This document shows, piece after piece, positions 35,518 to 45,245 of a DNA stretch of 64,000 nucleotides (positions within the stretch are counted from its first letter, which is position 1; each line of letters opens with the position of its first letter). Both the position numbers and the translations under genes were made by a program. The notes below the pieces were generated by a model. The model saw nothing but the letters and a program-made list of their open reading frames with translations. It made no database searches and had not been told where the DNA came from. Origin of the DNA: Sulfitobacter sediminilitoris (GTDB lineage: Bacteria > Pseudomonadota > Alphaproteobacteria > Rhodobacterales > Rhodobacteraceae); the NCBI RefSeq assembly GCF_010667575.1, contig NZ_JAABNT010000002.1, positions 372,001-436,000 on the forward strand, given 5' to 3'.

Positions 35518-36546
35518 TCAGCCCGCGTCCAGCCGCGCCAACGCCCAGCGTGCGGCGTCTGCGACTGTTGGGTCCGGATCTTCAACCAATTCCTGTGCAA
35601 CTTTGCGCAGTTTCGGCAATCCTGAATTGCCAATAGCGTAAAGCACATTCCTGACAAACCGGTCTCGTCCAATCCGCTTGATCGGGGATCCCGAGAAACG
35701 CGCTCGAAACGCCCTGTCATCCAAACCCGCAAGAACCGCCAGATCAGGGGCTTCCGCCTTTGCCCCGTGATACCGCATGTCGCTTGCCTGCACCGCGAAC
35801 TTGTTCCAGGGGCATATCGCAAGGCAATCGTCACAGCCGTAAATCCGGTTGCCCATTTGCGCTCTCAGGTCAATGTCCACCGGCCCTTTATGCTCGATCG
35901 TCAGATAGGAAATGCACCGTCGCGCATCCAGTCTGTATGGCTGTGGGAAAGCGTCCGTCGGACAGATGTCCTGGCAGGCGGTACAAGACCCGCAATGGTC
36001 AACTTCGGCCGCATCCGGTTCAAGCTCCAGTGTCGTGAAAACAGACCCTAAAAAGGCCCAATTGCCCCAATCACGGCTGAGCAGGTTGGTATGCTTGCCC
36101 TGCCAGCCCAAGCCCGCCGCCTGACCAAGGGCTTTTTCGGGCACGGGCGCGGTATCGACAAATACCTTCACCTCGCAAGGTTCCTGCGCGATCAACCACC
36201 GTGCCAACCGCTTGAGCCGTTTCTTGACGATATCATGGTAGTCACGCCCCTGTGCATAGACCGAGATGGCCGCCTTCTCAGGGTCTTGCAGCACCGCCAG
36301 GGGATCGTGCTCAGGCGCATAGCTTTCCGCCAGCATGATCACCGAACGCGCCTCTGGCCAAAGCGCGGCAGGGTTTCCGCGCCACGTCATCCGGTCGGCC
36401 ATCCAGCTCATTTGTCCGTGAAAACCGTCCCTGACAAAGGCCTCTAATCGTGCTGGCACGTCCGGCACGTCCCAAGGGCGACACACGCGGCATGCCACGA
36501 ACCCCTCTGCCAAAGCCTCATCAACCAGCCTTGCTTTCAGATCCAT
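35518..36546 (-). CDS. queG: Epoxyqueuosine reductase
   Basis: QueG reduces epoxyqueuosine in tRNA to queuosine using cobalamin and two [4Fe-4S] clusters. The 342-residue product has the N-terminal FHGQMSWM and [13 protein letters not shown] segments, [27 protein letters not shown] around the cobalamin-binding Asp, the cluster motifs [15 protein letters not shown] and [11 protein letters not shown], and a C-terminal HEAT-like repeat ([14 protein letters not shown]). ATG 36546 starts the homologous region; TTG 36570 would add 8 residues. It depends on B12, in line with the cobO gene elsewhere in the window. Confidence 0.94.
   Translation of the reverse strand: MDLKARLVDEALAEGFVACRVCRPWDVPDVPARLEAFVRDGFHGQMSWMADRMTWRGNPAALWPEARSVIMLAESYAPEHDPLAVLQDPEKAAISVYAQGRDYHDIVKKRLKRLARWLIAQEPCEVKVFVDTAPVPEKALGQAAGLGWQGKHTNLLSRDWGNWAFLGSVFTTLELEPDAAEVDHCGSCTACQDICPTDAFPQPYRLDARRCISYLTIEHKGPVDIDLRAQMGNRIYGCDDCLAICPWNKFAVQASDMRYHGAKAEAPDLAVLAGLDDRAFRARFSGSPIKRIGRDRFVRNVLYAIGNSGLPKLRKVAQELVEDPDPTVADAARWALARLDAG
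36044..36051 (-). repeat. TTAGRGWC-core motif copy (queG gene)
   Basis: Reverse-strand TTTTTAGGGTCTGTTTTC differs from the VOC copy at two bases in 18, in an unrelated protein context (AFLGSVF). Confidence 0.5.
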
Positions 36547-36618
36547 GCTCTTTTGGGCCTTAAATAACACTGCACAGACGCGTTCCTGCGCACTTCGGCG
36601 CAGAGCATATGCAGCCGC

Positions 36619-37284
36619 TTAGAAATCCAGATCATTATAATGGCGGGGCGGCGGAAATCCCGGCACCTGATCAGCCAGCAACGCCCGGAAGGCGGGCCGC
36701 GATTTGATCTTGGCGTACCAATCCTTGACCACTTCGGACCGGTTCCAATCTACGTCAGAAATATAGTCCAACGACGACAAATGCGCGGCAGCAGCGAAAT
36801 CTGCCAGCGTCATCTTGTCTCCGGCAAGCCAGCGCCGATGATCCAAGAGCCAGGCCATGTAATCCAGATGATACTTGATCGCCTTGGCACCTGCCTTGAC
36901 ATTGGTACTGTCGGGATAGCCCTGTTTCATCACCTTCTTGTTGACCCGTTCATAAAGAAGTTTTGACGTCACTTCGGAATGAAACTTGTCGTCAAACCAG
37001 TTCACCAGTCGCCGTACCTCAAGCCGCTCGGTAGGGTCAGAGGGCAGCAGAGACGGCTCCGGCCGCGTTTCCTCGATGTATTCGCAGATCGCCGCGCTTT
37101 CGGACATCATGATCCCGTCAAGCCGCAATACCGGCACCTTGCCCGCAGGGTTGCGGCGCATGAAATCGGCGTCCTGCTCCCAATATCGCTCTTCAACCAG
37201 CTCAACCTCAATCTTCTTCTCGGCAAGGCTCAACCGGACCTTGCGGCAGAATGGGGACAGGGGGACGTGAAACAGACGCGCCAT
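36619..37284 (-). CDS. Glutathione S-transferase family protein
   Basis: A 221-residue two-domain GST. The thioredoxin-like N-terminal domain begins LFHVPLSPFCRKVRLSLAEKK (a CR active-site start rather than Tyr), with the glutathione-binding segment GKVPVLRLDGIMMSESAAICEYIEE; the helical C-terminal domain includes AGDKMTLADFAAAAHLSSLDYI. The substrate is unknown; the form is close to GSTs of the beta/zeta-like groups. GTG at 37287 is an alternative start one codon earlier. It lies between mtgA and queG with short gaps. Confidence 0.88.
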   Translation of the reverse strand: MARLFHVPLSPFCRKVRLSLAEKKIEVELVEERYWEQDADFMRRNPAGKVPVLRLDGIMMSESAAICEYIEETRPEPSLLPSDPTERLEVRRLVNWFDDKFHSEVTSKLLYERVNKKVMKQGYPDSTNVKAGAKAIKYHLDYMAWLLDHRRWLAGDKMTLADFAAAAHLSSLDYISDVDWNRSEVVKDWYAKIKSRPAFRALLADQVPGFPPPRHYNDLDF

Positions 37285-37342
37285 CACTTGAGCCTTGATT
37301 GATTGAACATTTGTCCCTCAATGCCCGCTTACATCGCGCATT

Positions 37343-38083
37343 TCAACTCTCGAAACAGGCTGCCCGCCCGTCCTTGCTGATTGTCGCCGCCCCGTCGCGC
37401 ACCTGTCGCGCACGCTTGCGCACATAATCGCTGGGCTGCGACGCCGAACGTTCCTTCGGCGCCGGAAGGATCGCTGCCAGCCGCGCGGCTTGGGTCGCCG
37501 TCAGGTCACTGGCCGGGACGCCGAAGTAGTGTTGTGCCGCCGCCTGAACCCCGAACACGCCGTCGTCGAATTCTGCGATATTCAGATAGACCTCTATGAT
37601 CCGCCGCTTGGACCAAATCGCTTCGACCAATGGTGTCATTAGTGCCTCCATTGCTTTGCGCACCCAGACACGTCCGTGCCACAGATAGACGTTCTTGACC
37701 GTTTGCTGGCTGATCGTTGACGCACCACGCGTCCCGCCATCCTCGATCGCCAGCCGGATCGCGGCCATGTCGAACCCCCAATGCTGACAGAAATTCGCAT
37801 CTTCGGCCGCCACCGCCGACCGCGCCATCACGGGTGCCACGTCTTCCAGATCAATCCAGGTTTGATCAACGCCGCCCAGACGGCGCCCTTCTGAAAACAT
37901 ATAAATTGTCGTGGGCGGATTAACCAATGCGCCCAATACAACGAGCGACACCATCACAAGAAAAACGATCGCAATGCTGCGCCAGAACCACCAGCGCAGC
38001 CAAAGCAACAGACCAACTCCCGGCAAGGTGCCAGGCTTGCGTGCCTTATCTTTCGTTTTCGTCTTTTTCGCTGCCCGCGCCAT
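37343..38083 (-). CDS. mtgA: Monofunctional peptidoglycan glycosyltransferase
   Basis: A 246-residue membrane-anchored GT51 enzyme. A single N-terminal helix (SIAIVFLVMVSLVVLGALV) is followed by motif 1 AAEDANFCQHWGFD with the catalytic Glu, GASTISQQTVKNVYLW (motif 2), VRKAMEALMTPLVEAIWSKRRIIEVYLNIAEF (motif 3) and ARLAAILPAP. It polymerises lipid II into glycan strands. The basic N-terminal region (AAKKTKTKDKARK) is usual. It ends close to gst and begins 54 bp after gltB, on the same strand. Confidence 0.94.
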   Translation of the reverse strand: MARAAKKTKTKDKARKPGTLPGVGLLLWLRWWFWRSIAIVFLVMVSLVVLGALVNPPTTIYMFSEGRRLGGVDQTWIDLEDVAPVMARSAVAAEDANFCQHWGFDMAAIRLAIEDGGTRGASTISQQTVKNVYLWHGRVWVRKAMEALMTPLVEAIWSKRRIIEVYLNIAEFDDGVFGVQAAAQHYFGVPASDLTATQAARLAAILPAPKERSASQPSDYVRKRARQVRDGAATISKDGRAACFES

Positions 38084-38137
38084 GCATCAGCTATAGGGCG
38101 CGGGCGTCCGTTTGTGAACGCCCGCGTTCATCGCAGG

Positions 38138-41100
38138 TTACTCAGCGGGCATCGCCGCCTCATCATGCGTCAGGGGCGCTGGAATATGTGGCAGCATTTC
38201 CTTGGGGCAGATTTGCAGGAAATTGTGCTTTTCCGTATCCCAATGCTGCAAGATTTCAGCTGCCTTGCGGCTGTTGGTTTCCGCCAAATGCCGTTCAAGC
38301 AGTTCTTCCAACTGACTCATCCAGTGATCGACAGTGACCGGGCAGGTAACCAGCGTCTCATGGTTCATCAACGCATGTGCCGCGCCATCCGGATCATAGA
38401 GGTAGGCCATGCCACCGGTCATACCCGCGCCAAAGTTTGCGCCGATCTCACCCAGGATCACGGCAACGCCGCCGGTCATATATTCACACCCGTTAGACCC
38501 GCAGCCTTCGATGACAACCTTGGCCCCCGAATTGCGAACGGCAAAGCGTTCCCCTGCACGGCCTGCCGCAAAGAGATAGCCATCCGTTGCGCCATATAGC
38601 ACGGTGTTGCCGATGATCGTATTCTCCGCCGCAACGATCGGGCTTGCCATCGGAGGCCGCACCACGATCATGCCACCCGACAGGCCTTTGCCGACATAGT
38701 CGTTGGCATCGCCTGACACCTCAAGCTTTAGACCCGGCGCCGCGAACGCGCCCAAGGACTGACCCGCCGACCCGGTCAGCTTTACCGTCAGGTGATCCGG
38801 CTGCAACGAATTTCGCATGCCGAACTTCTTGACGATATGGCTACTGACGCGAGTACCCACGGTCCGGTGCGTGTTCTGGACCGCGTAAGACAGCTGCATC
38901 TTCTCGCCATCCTCAAGGAACCGCGCCGCATCGCGGACAATCTGCGCATCCAGTGTGTCAGGTACGACATTGCGAGGTTTGTCGCGGTCGTAGACATTAT
39001 CATGCGCACCATCGACGGTGATCAGCAGTGGATTCAGGTCGAGATCGTCCAGATGAGCAGAACCACGGCTGACCTGCGTCAACAGATCGGCCCGGCCAAT
39101 CACATCATCCAAAGACCGCGCGCCGATGGAGGCGAGGATTTCACGCACCTCGGTGGCGTAGAACGTGATCAGGTTCACGACCTTGTCCGCTGTCCCGGTA
39201 AACTTCGCCCGCAGGCTTTCATCCTGCGTACAAACGCCCACGGGGCAGGTGTTCGACTGGCACTGACGCACCATGATGCAACCCATTGCGATCAGGGCGG
39301 CGGTGCCAATGCCGTATTCCTCGGCACCCAGCATCGCGGCCATAACAATGTCACGGCCTGTGCGCAGACCACCGTCGGTGCGCAGTGTCACCCGGTCGCG
39401 CAGGTTGTTCATCGACAAAACCTGATGCGCTTCGGTCAGGCCCATCTCCCACGGCAGGCCAGCGTATTTGATGCTGGTCGCGGGCGATGCCCCGGTGCCA
39501 CCGTTATGGCCCGAAATCAGGATCACATCCGCCTTGGCCTTGGCCACCCCAGCAGCAATCGTGCCGACGCCAGAAGACGCCACCAGCTTCACCGTCACCT
39601 TGCAACGCGGGTTGATCTGCTTGAGATCATAAATCAGCTGCGCAAGGTCCTCGATGGAGTAGATATCGTGGTGCGGTGGAGGTGAAATCAGCGTCACGCC
39701 CTTGGTCGAATGCCGCAGACGGGCGATCAGGTCGGTGACCTTCATACCTGGCAGCTGACCACCTTCACCAGGCTTGGCACCCTGTGCCACCTTGATCTCA
39801 AGCTCTTCGCACTGGTTCAGGTATTCGGCTGTCACACCAAAGCGCCCCGATGCCACCTGCTTGATCTTGGCCGACGGGTTGTCGCCATTCGGCTCCGGCA
39901 CGAAATGCGCCGGATCTTCGCCGCCCTCGCCGCTGTCCGACTTTGCACCAATCCGGTTCATCGCAACATTCAAGGTCTTGTGCGCCTCGGGCGACAACGC
40001 GCCCAGCGACATCCCCGGTGTCACGAACCGCTTGCGGATCGACGTGATGCTTTCCACCTCTTCCAGCCCGATGGGCTCACCCAGCGGCTTGATGTCCAGC
40101 AGGTCGCGCAGATGAATCGGTGGGTTCGACTGCATCTTCTTTGAATACTGTTGCCACATCTTGTATGAGGCTCTGTTGCAGGCCATTTGCATCAAATGCA
40201 TGCTTGATGCTTCCCAGGCGTGCGTCTCGCCCGATGTCCGCGCTTTGTAGAAACCGCCGATAGGCAGCACCACGCCATCACCCTGCCAACCCTTGGCATG
40301 AACTTCCTCAGCCTTGCGCTGAATGCCATGGATACCGATCCCGGAAATCCGCGACGTCATACCGGGGAAATATTCCGCGCACATTGCGCGCGACAGACCG
40401 ACAGCCTCGAAGTTCAGTCCACCACGGTAGGAGGACACGACACTGATCCCCATCTTCGCCATGATTTTGAGCAGACCCTGATCAATCGCCTCGCGATAGC
40501 GCTGAACTGCCTGTGTTAAAGACATATCCAGCAAACCACGGTCGATCCGATCACTGAGTGAATCTTCGGCCAGATAGGCATTGACCACGGTCGCGCCACA
40601 GCCAATCAGAACCGCGAAATAATGCGGATCAACGCATTCCGCAGAACGCACGTTGAGCGATGTAAATGTGCGCAGACCCTTGCGTATCAGGTGGCTGTGC
40701 ACCGCACTGGTGGCAAGGATCATCGGCATTGCCACTTTTTCGGCGTCGCTCAGGTGATCGGTCAGGATGATATGGCCCGCTCCCGAACGGACAGCATCCT
40801 CAGCTTCCGCCCGGATACGCTTCAGCCCTGCGCTCAGATTGCCCTCACCGGGTGCAAAGGTGCAGTCGATGGTGACCATATCGGCGTTGAAATGGTTGAA
40901 CAGCGCCTCGAACTGCGCGTTTCCAACGAAAGGGCTGTCGAGCACAAGGATTTCCGTCTGCGACGAATCCTCATCCAGCACGTTCTTGAGGTTCCCGAAC
41001 CGGGTCTTCAGGCTCATCACGCGATACTCACGAAGCGAGTCGATCGGTGGGTTTGTTACCTGAGAGAAGTTCTGCCGGAAAAAATGGCTCAGCGGACGGT

Positions 41101-42670
41101 ATTGCTTGGACAGCACGGCAGACGGTGTGTCGTCACCCATCGACGCCAAAGTTTCCTTGGCGTCCTCGGCCATCGGTGCCAGAATCTGCTCAAGGTCCTC
41201 AATCGAATAACCAGCGGCTACCTGACGGCGGCGCAATTCGTTGCCGCTGAAGACCGGCTTTTCGGTGACTTCGTTCAGCGGCTCGTCCAGTTCCACGATT
41301 TTACCGACCCAGTCGCCAAACGGCAGTGCAGCAGCCAGCTTGTCTTTTATCTTGCGGTCGTGGAACAGCTTGCCCTTCTTCATATCGACCGCGATCATCT
41401 GGCCGGGGCCCAGCGCGCCCTTCTCAATGACGTTCGCCTCATCCAGTGGCACCATGCCAGTTTCGGATCCCGCAATCAGCATCCCGTCGCCGGTCACAAC
41501 ATAGCGCATCGGGCGCAAACCGTTCCGGTCCAGACCAGCACAGACCCAGCGCCCATCGGTCATCGCCAGAGCAGCGGGGCCATCCCAAGGCTCCATCACG
41601 GAGTTGCAGTAGGAATACATGTCGCGCCACGCCTGCGGCAGTTCTACCGCCTGCTTGGACCAGGATTCTGGCACCAGCATAGTCTTGGCCATCGGGGCTG
41701 AACGGCCCGCGCGCACCAGGACCTCGAAAACAGAGTCTAATGCAGCGGAATCCGACGAACCGGACGCCACGATAGGTTTGATATCCTCGGCCATATCGCC
41801 AAAGGCGCTGGATGCCATGCGGATCTCATGGGACTTCATCCAGTTCAGGTTGCCCTTGAGCGTGTTGATCTCACCGTTATGGGCCAGCATGCGGAATGGC
41901 TGGGCCAGCCACCACTGGGGGAAGGTGTTAGTCGAATAGCGCTGGTGGTAGATCGCAAAGCCGCTGACGAACCGTTCGTCCAGCAGGTCAGGATAGAACT
42001 CCGCCACTTGTTCGGCCAGCATCATACCCTTGTAGATGATTGACCGGCAGGACATCGACGCGATGTACATCTGCGGTACCTGGGCCGCGATGGCCGCCTT
42101 TTCGATACGGCGGCGGATCACGTAAAGCTCGCGCTCAAAGACATCCTCGTCCACACCCTTGGAGTTGGAAATCAGGATCTGCTCGATCTCGGGGCGTGTC
42201 GCGTTGGCCTTTTCACCCAGGCATTCAATATTCACCGGCACATGCCGCCAGCCGTAGATGTAATAGCCCATGCGCAAGACCTCGGTCTCTACGATTGTGC
42301 GGCAGGTTTCCTGTGCGGCAAAGTTGGTGCGGGGCAGGAATACCTGACCGACGGCAATCAGTTCGTCCTCGCGGGGGGTATGACCGGTGCGACGCACCTG
42401 ATCATAGAAGAAGGGGACTGGAATTTGGACGTGAATACCAGCGCCATCGCCGGTCTTGCCATCGGCGTCCACAGCGCCGCGGTGCCATATCGCCTTGAGC
42501 GCTTTGATCCCGTTCTCTACCACAGCACGGCTGCGCGACCCGTCGATGTTGACCACAAGGCCCACGCCGCAAGAGGAATGCTCTTCCTGCGGATCATAAA
42601 GGCCCTTTTCAGCCATCATCGCCCGCTTGGCTTCTTCCCGTGCTACCCATGCGTCATCGTACTTGGTCAT
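38138..42670 (-). CDS. gltB: Glutamate synthase large subunit
   Basis: The 1510-residue alpha subunit of NADPH-dependent glutamate synthase. A 33-residue propeptide precedes the catalytic Cys34 of the glutamine amidotransferase domain (HSSCGVGLV); the central domain, the FMN-binding synthase domain (GGEDPAHF, SGHNGGTGASP) and a cysteine-rich cluster segment (CQSNTCPVGVC) follow, with the C-terminal glutamate synthase beta-helix (GGVAVILGEIGANFGAGMTGG) at the end. Upstream frame extension is spurious; ATG 42670 overlaps the GFA gene stop by 4 bp. Here two GFA genes lie between gltD and gltB. Confidence 0.97.
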   Translation of the reverse strand: MTKYDDAWVAREEAKRAMMAEKGLYDPQEEHSSCGVGLVVNIDGSRSRAVVENGIKALKAIWHRGAVDADGKTGDGAGIHVQIPVPFFYDQVRRTGHTPREDELIAVGQVFLPRTNFAAQETCRTIVETEVLRMGYYIYGWRHVPVNIECLGEKANATRPEIEQILISNSKGVDEDVFERELYVIRRRIEKAAIAAQVPQMYIASMSCRSIIYKGMMLAEQVAEFYPDLLDERFVSGFAIYHQRYSTNTFPQWWLAQPFRMLAHNGEINTLKGNLNWMKSHEIRMASSAFGDMAEDIKPIVASGSSDSAALDSVFEVLVRAGRSAPMAKTMLVPESWSKQAVELPQAWRDMYSYCNSVMEPWDGPAALAMTDGRWVCAGLDRNGLRPMRYVVTGDGMLIAGSETGMVPLDEANVIEKGALGPGQMIAVDMKKGKLFHDRKIKDKLAAALPFGDWVGKIVELDEPLNEVTEKPVFSGNELRRRQVAAGYSIEDLEQILAPMAEDAKETLASMGDDTPSAVLSKQYRPLSHFFRQNFSQVTNPPIDSLREYRVMSLKTRFGNLKNVLDEDSSQTEILVLDSPFVGNAQFEALFNHFNADMVTIDCTFAPGEGNLSAGLKRIRAEAEDAVRSGAGHIILTDHLSDAEKVAMPMILATSAVHSHLIRKGLRTFTSLNVRSAECVDPHYFAVLIGCGATVVNAYLAEDSLSDRIDRGLLDMSLTQAVQRYREAIDQGLLKIMAKMGISVVSSYRGGLNFEAVGLSRAMCAEYFPGMTSRISGIGIHGIQRKAEEVHAKGWQGDGVVLPIGGFYKARTSGETHAWEASSMHLMQMACNRASYKMWQQYSKKMQSNPPIHLRDLLDIKPLGEPIGLEEVESITSIRKRFVTPGMSLGALSPEAHKTLNVAMNRIGAKSDSGEGGEDPAHFVPEPNGDNPSAKIKQVASGRFGVTAEYLNQCEELEIKVAQGAKPGEGGQLPGMKVTDLIARLRHSTKGVTLISPPPHHDIYSIEDLAQLIYDLKQINPRCKVTVKLVASSGVGTIAAGVAKAKADVILISGHNGGTGASPATSIKYAGLPWEMGLTEAHQVLSMNNLRDRVTLRTDGGLRTGRDIVMAAMLGAEEYGIGTAALIAMGCIMVRQCQSNTCPVGVCTQDESLRAKFTGTADKVVNLITFYATEVREILASIGARSLDDVIGRADLLTQVSRGSAHLDDLDLNPLLITVDGAHDNVYDRDKPRNVVPDTLDAQIVRDAARFLEDGEKMQLSYAVQNTHRTVGTRVSSHIVKKFGMRNSLQPDHLTVKLTGSAGQSLGAFAAPGLKLEVSGDANDYVGKGLSGGMIVVRPPMASPIVAAENTIIGNTVLYGATDGYLFAAGRAGERFAVRNSGAKVVIEGCGSNGCEYMTGGVAVILGEIGANFGAGMTGGMAYLYDPDGAAHALMNHETLVTCPVTVDHWMSQLEELLERHLAETNSRKAAEILQHWDTEKHNFLQICPKEMLPHIPAPLTHDEAAMPAE

Positions 42671-43095
42671 TGGGCTTCTCCCTCTCCCGGCGCAAAAAGC
42701 GCATATGTTTCTTCTCGCGTAAGCCGCTTGTGGTCCCCGGCAAATGCGTAGCCCTGTGGGCATTGGTCAGAAAAGTATTCCTCGACCAGCGTGCCGCCAG
42801 CGGCATTGTCAAATAGTCCCGCGGCCAAGTGGCGCGACCCGTCGTGCACCAGCCCGTACCAAAGCGTGGATCCGCAGGTTTCACAAAAGGCGCGCTGCGC
42901 CCATTCGGACGACCGGAACACCTTCACCGGTCCTTCGATCTTGATACTGTCCTGATCGACTTCCACCGTAACGAATGCCGCAGAGTTGTGCCGTCGGCAC
43001 ATCACGCAATTGCAGGCCCGAAGCTTGGGCTCATCCGCGGCGGTTGCAGTGACCTTGACCGCCCCGCAAAGGCATTGGCCCTCAAGATACTGCAT
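42667..43095 (-). CDS. GFA (glutathione-dependent formaldehyde-activating)-family protein
   Basis: A 142-residue zinc-binding GFA fold protein. Three cysteine clusters are visible: GQCLCGAV, CNCVMCRRH and CETCGSTLWYG. The family is named from glutathione-formaldehyde adduct formation in Paracoccus, but many members have unproven functions. It overlaps the upstream GFA gene by 14 bp and gltB by 4 bp, so all are translated from one message. Conserved glycine after CGS and HY-type residues fit the fold. Confidence 0.85.
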   Translation of the reverse strand: MQYLEGQCLCGAVKVTATAADEPKLRACNCVMCRRHNSAAFVTVEVDQDSIKIEGPVKVFRSSEWAQRAFCETCGSTLWYGLVHDGSRHLAAGLFDNAAGGTLVEEYFSDQCPQGYAFAGDHKRLTREETYALFAPGEGEAQ

Positions 43096-43528
43096 TGGTC
43101 TTTTCCTCCACGAAGGGGTGCTTGGCCTCGTACTCAGCCTTGCTCACCCGTTGCACATCTCCTGCCAGCGCATAACCGTCAGGATGACGGTCGGCGTAAA
43201 CGATCCGCACCAGCTTGGCCCCGCCGGCGTTGTCGAACAAACCCGGCGCCAGCTCAAAATATCCCGCATCCGGCCCTTCGGGATACCGGAACCAGACGGC
43301 CGAGCCGCAGGTATCGCACCAAGCGCGCTTGCCGATGGGCGACGACCGGTGCGTCTTGACCGGCCCCGTGATCTCGACCCGCTCCTGCGGCACCTCGATA
43401 CCCATCTGAACCGACCCGCTCCACCGCGTGCACAAATCGCAGTGGCAGGCAGAGATATCGCCCAAGGGTCCGGTCACGGTGATCTTCACCGCGCCGCACA
43501 GGCAATGTCCCTTGATCTCTTCAGACAT
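43082..43528 (-). CDS. GFA-family protein (second copy)
   Basis: A 148-residue paralogue of the neighbouring GFA protein, with GHCLCGAVKI at the start, CHCDLCTRW and CDTCGSAVWF. The two copies differ over most of their length, so this is an old duplication or separate acquisition. It begins 125 bp after the gltD stop and overlaps the next gene by 14 bp. A role connected to glutamate synthase is inferred only from the position. Confidence 0.85.
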   Translation of the reverse strand: MSEEIKGHCLCGAVKITVTGPLGDISACHCDLCTRWSGSVQMGIEVPQERVEITGPVKTHRSSPIGKRAWCDTCGSAVWFRYPEGPDAGYFELAPGLFDNAGGAKLVRIVYADRHPDGYALAGDVQRVSKAEYEAKHPFVEEKTNAVS

Positions 43529-43653
43529 CTCTCACTTCCATTCGTTTGGGTCAGCATTGCTGACCAAGATCGAAGATCGCCTTTGACACAGGTATGCACG
43601 CTCTGTGTACGTGCGGTGTACCTTGTGTGACAATTTACGCTTCGTTCAGGATT

Positions 43654-45087
43654 TCACTCCGCCGCCATCATGCTTTCGCTGTCGAACCGCTCCAAAATCG
43701 CTTCGGCGCAGTCGCGTCCATCCTTGATCGCCCAAACCACCAAGGACGCGCCGCGCACGATGTCGCCCACGGCGTACACCCCGTCGAGCTCGGTTGCCCC
43801 GGTGACATAATCCGCCTTGATCGTGCCCCAGCGGTTCACGGGCAGATCAGCTTCACCCCAAAGGGTGGGCAGGTCCTCAGGCTCAAAGCCCAGCGCCATG
43901 ATGACCAGATCGGCGTCCTCGACATAGTCGGCACCTTCAATCACCTCCGGTGCCTGACGGCCTGTCGCATCGGGCGCGCCAAGGCGCATCTTTTGCACCA
44001 TCACACCGGTGACGGGATCGCCGACGAAACCTTTGGGCGCGGTCAGCCATTCAAACTGCACGCCTTCTTCTTCGGCGTTGGCCACTTCGCGCTGGCTCCC
44101 GGGCATGTTCGCCCGGTCACGGCGGTACAAACATTTCACGCTTTCCGCGCCCTGCCGGATTGAGGTGCGCACGCAGTCCATCGCGGTGTCACCACCGCCA
44201 ATGACAACAACCCGTTTGCCTTCGGCATTCAGTCGCCCGCTGTCGAACTCTTCGACTGTGTCGCCAAAGCTCTTGCGATTGCTCGCTTTCAGGAAATCAA
44301 TCGCGCGCTCCAGCCCGGGCACGCCAACGCCGGGAGCCTGAATTTCGCGGGATTTATAAACCCCCGTTGCGATGATCACAGCCTCATGTTTTGCACGGAT
44401 ATCGGCAAAACTGATGTCTTCACCAACGTTGCAGTTCAATTCGAACTTCACGCCACCTTGCTCAAGCTGTTCGTTGCGGCGCATGACCACATCCTTTTCC
44501 AGCTTGAAGCCCGGAATGCCGTAGGTCAGCAACCCGCCCGCGCGATCATAGCGGTCATAGATTGTCACCTGCACCCCCTGACGCCGCAGCACATCCGCCG
44601 CCGCTAGACCGCCGGGGCCCGCCCCGATGATGCCGACACTCTCGGTCCGTTCCTCGCGTGGCTTGATGGGCAGGACCCAGCCTTCTTCCCACGCGGTGTC
44701 TGTGATGTATTTTTCGACTGATCCGATGGTAACAGTCCCATGGCCCGACTGTTCAATCACGCAGTTGCCTTCACACAGACGGTCCTGCGGACAGATCCGG
44801 CCGCAGATTTCGGGGAAGGTGTTCGTCGCCTGGCTGATCTCGTACGCTTCTTGCAAGCGGCCCTCTGCGGTCAGACGCAGCCAGTCAGGAATGTTATTGT
44901 GCAGCGGACAATGGCTTTGGCAGTAGGGCACGCCACATTGGCTGCAGCGGCTTGCCTGTTCTTTAGCCTTGGCATCCGCATACTCGGCGTAAATCTCTTT
45001 GAAATCCGTCCGGCGCAAATCAGGCGGACGCTTCTCCGGCATGTCCCGGTCGATATTTACAAATTTAAGCATCGGCTGCTCTGCCAT
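43654..45087 (-). CDS. gltD: Glutamate synthase small subunit
   Basis: The 477-residue beta subunit passes electrons from NADPH through FAD to the large subunit. Near the N-terminus are the cysteines of the [4Fe-4S] binding region (CSQCGVPYCQSHCPL and CGRICPQDRLCEGNC). The FAD domain begins GIIGAGPGGLAAADVLRRQG and the NADPH domain has VVIGGGDTAMDCVRTS; the C-terminus has GVYAVGDIVRGASLVVWAI. It precedes the GFA genes and gltB in the same direction, the reverse of the common gltB-gltD order, and is the first gene of the cluster. Confidence 0.97.
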   Translation of the reverse strand: MAEQPMLKFVNIDRDMPEKRPPDLRRTDFKEIYAEYADAKAKEQASRCSQCGVPYCQSHCPLHNNIPDWLRLTAEGRLQEAYEISQATNTFPEICGRICPQDRLCEGNCVIEQSGHGTVTIGSVEKYITDTAWEEGWVLPIKPREERTESVGIIGAGPGGLAAADVLRRQGVQVTIYDRYDRAGGLLTYGIPGFKLEKDVVMRRNEQLEQGGVKFELNCNVGEDISFADIRAKHEAVIIATGVYKSREIQAPGVGVPGLERAIDFLKASNRKSFGDTVEEFDSGRLNAEGKRVVVIGGGDTAMDCVRTSIRQGAESVKCLYRRDRANMPGSQREVANAEEEGVQFEWLTAPKGFVGDPVTGVMVQKMRLGAPDATGRQAPEVIEGADYVEDADLVIMALGFEPEDLPTLWGEADLPVNRWGTIKADYVTGATELDGVYAVGDIVRGASLVVWAIKDGRDCAEAILERFDSESMMAAE

Positions 45088-45245
45088 GGCGTCATCCTCC
45101 GGTCACACTTTCCAGATGCACCGAGTATATGAGGCTGAAGCGGAATAAAAGACAGCAATGATGACCTATATTGCGAATAGATACCGCGGAAAGGTCAAAG
45201 AGGCAGGGACTCTGACCATTTTTAAGTCCGAATCGGACCTATGTG

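Noticed and set aside
40622..41701. Forward open frame of 359 codons inside gltB
   Set aside because: Antisense shadow of the well-supported glutamate synthase gene.
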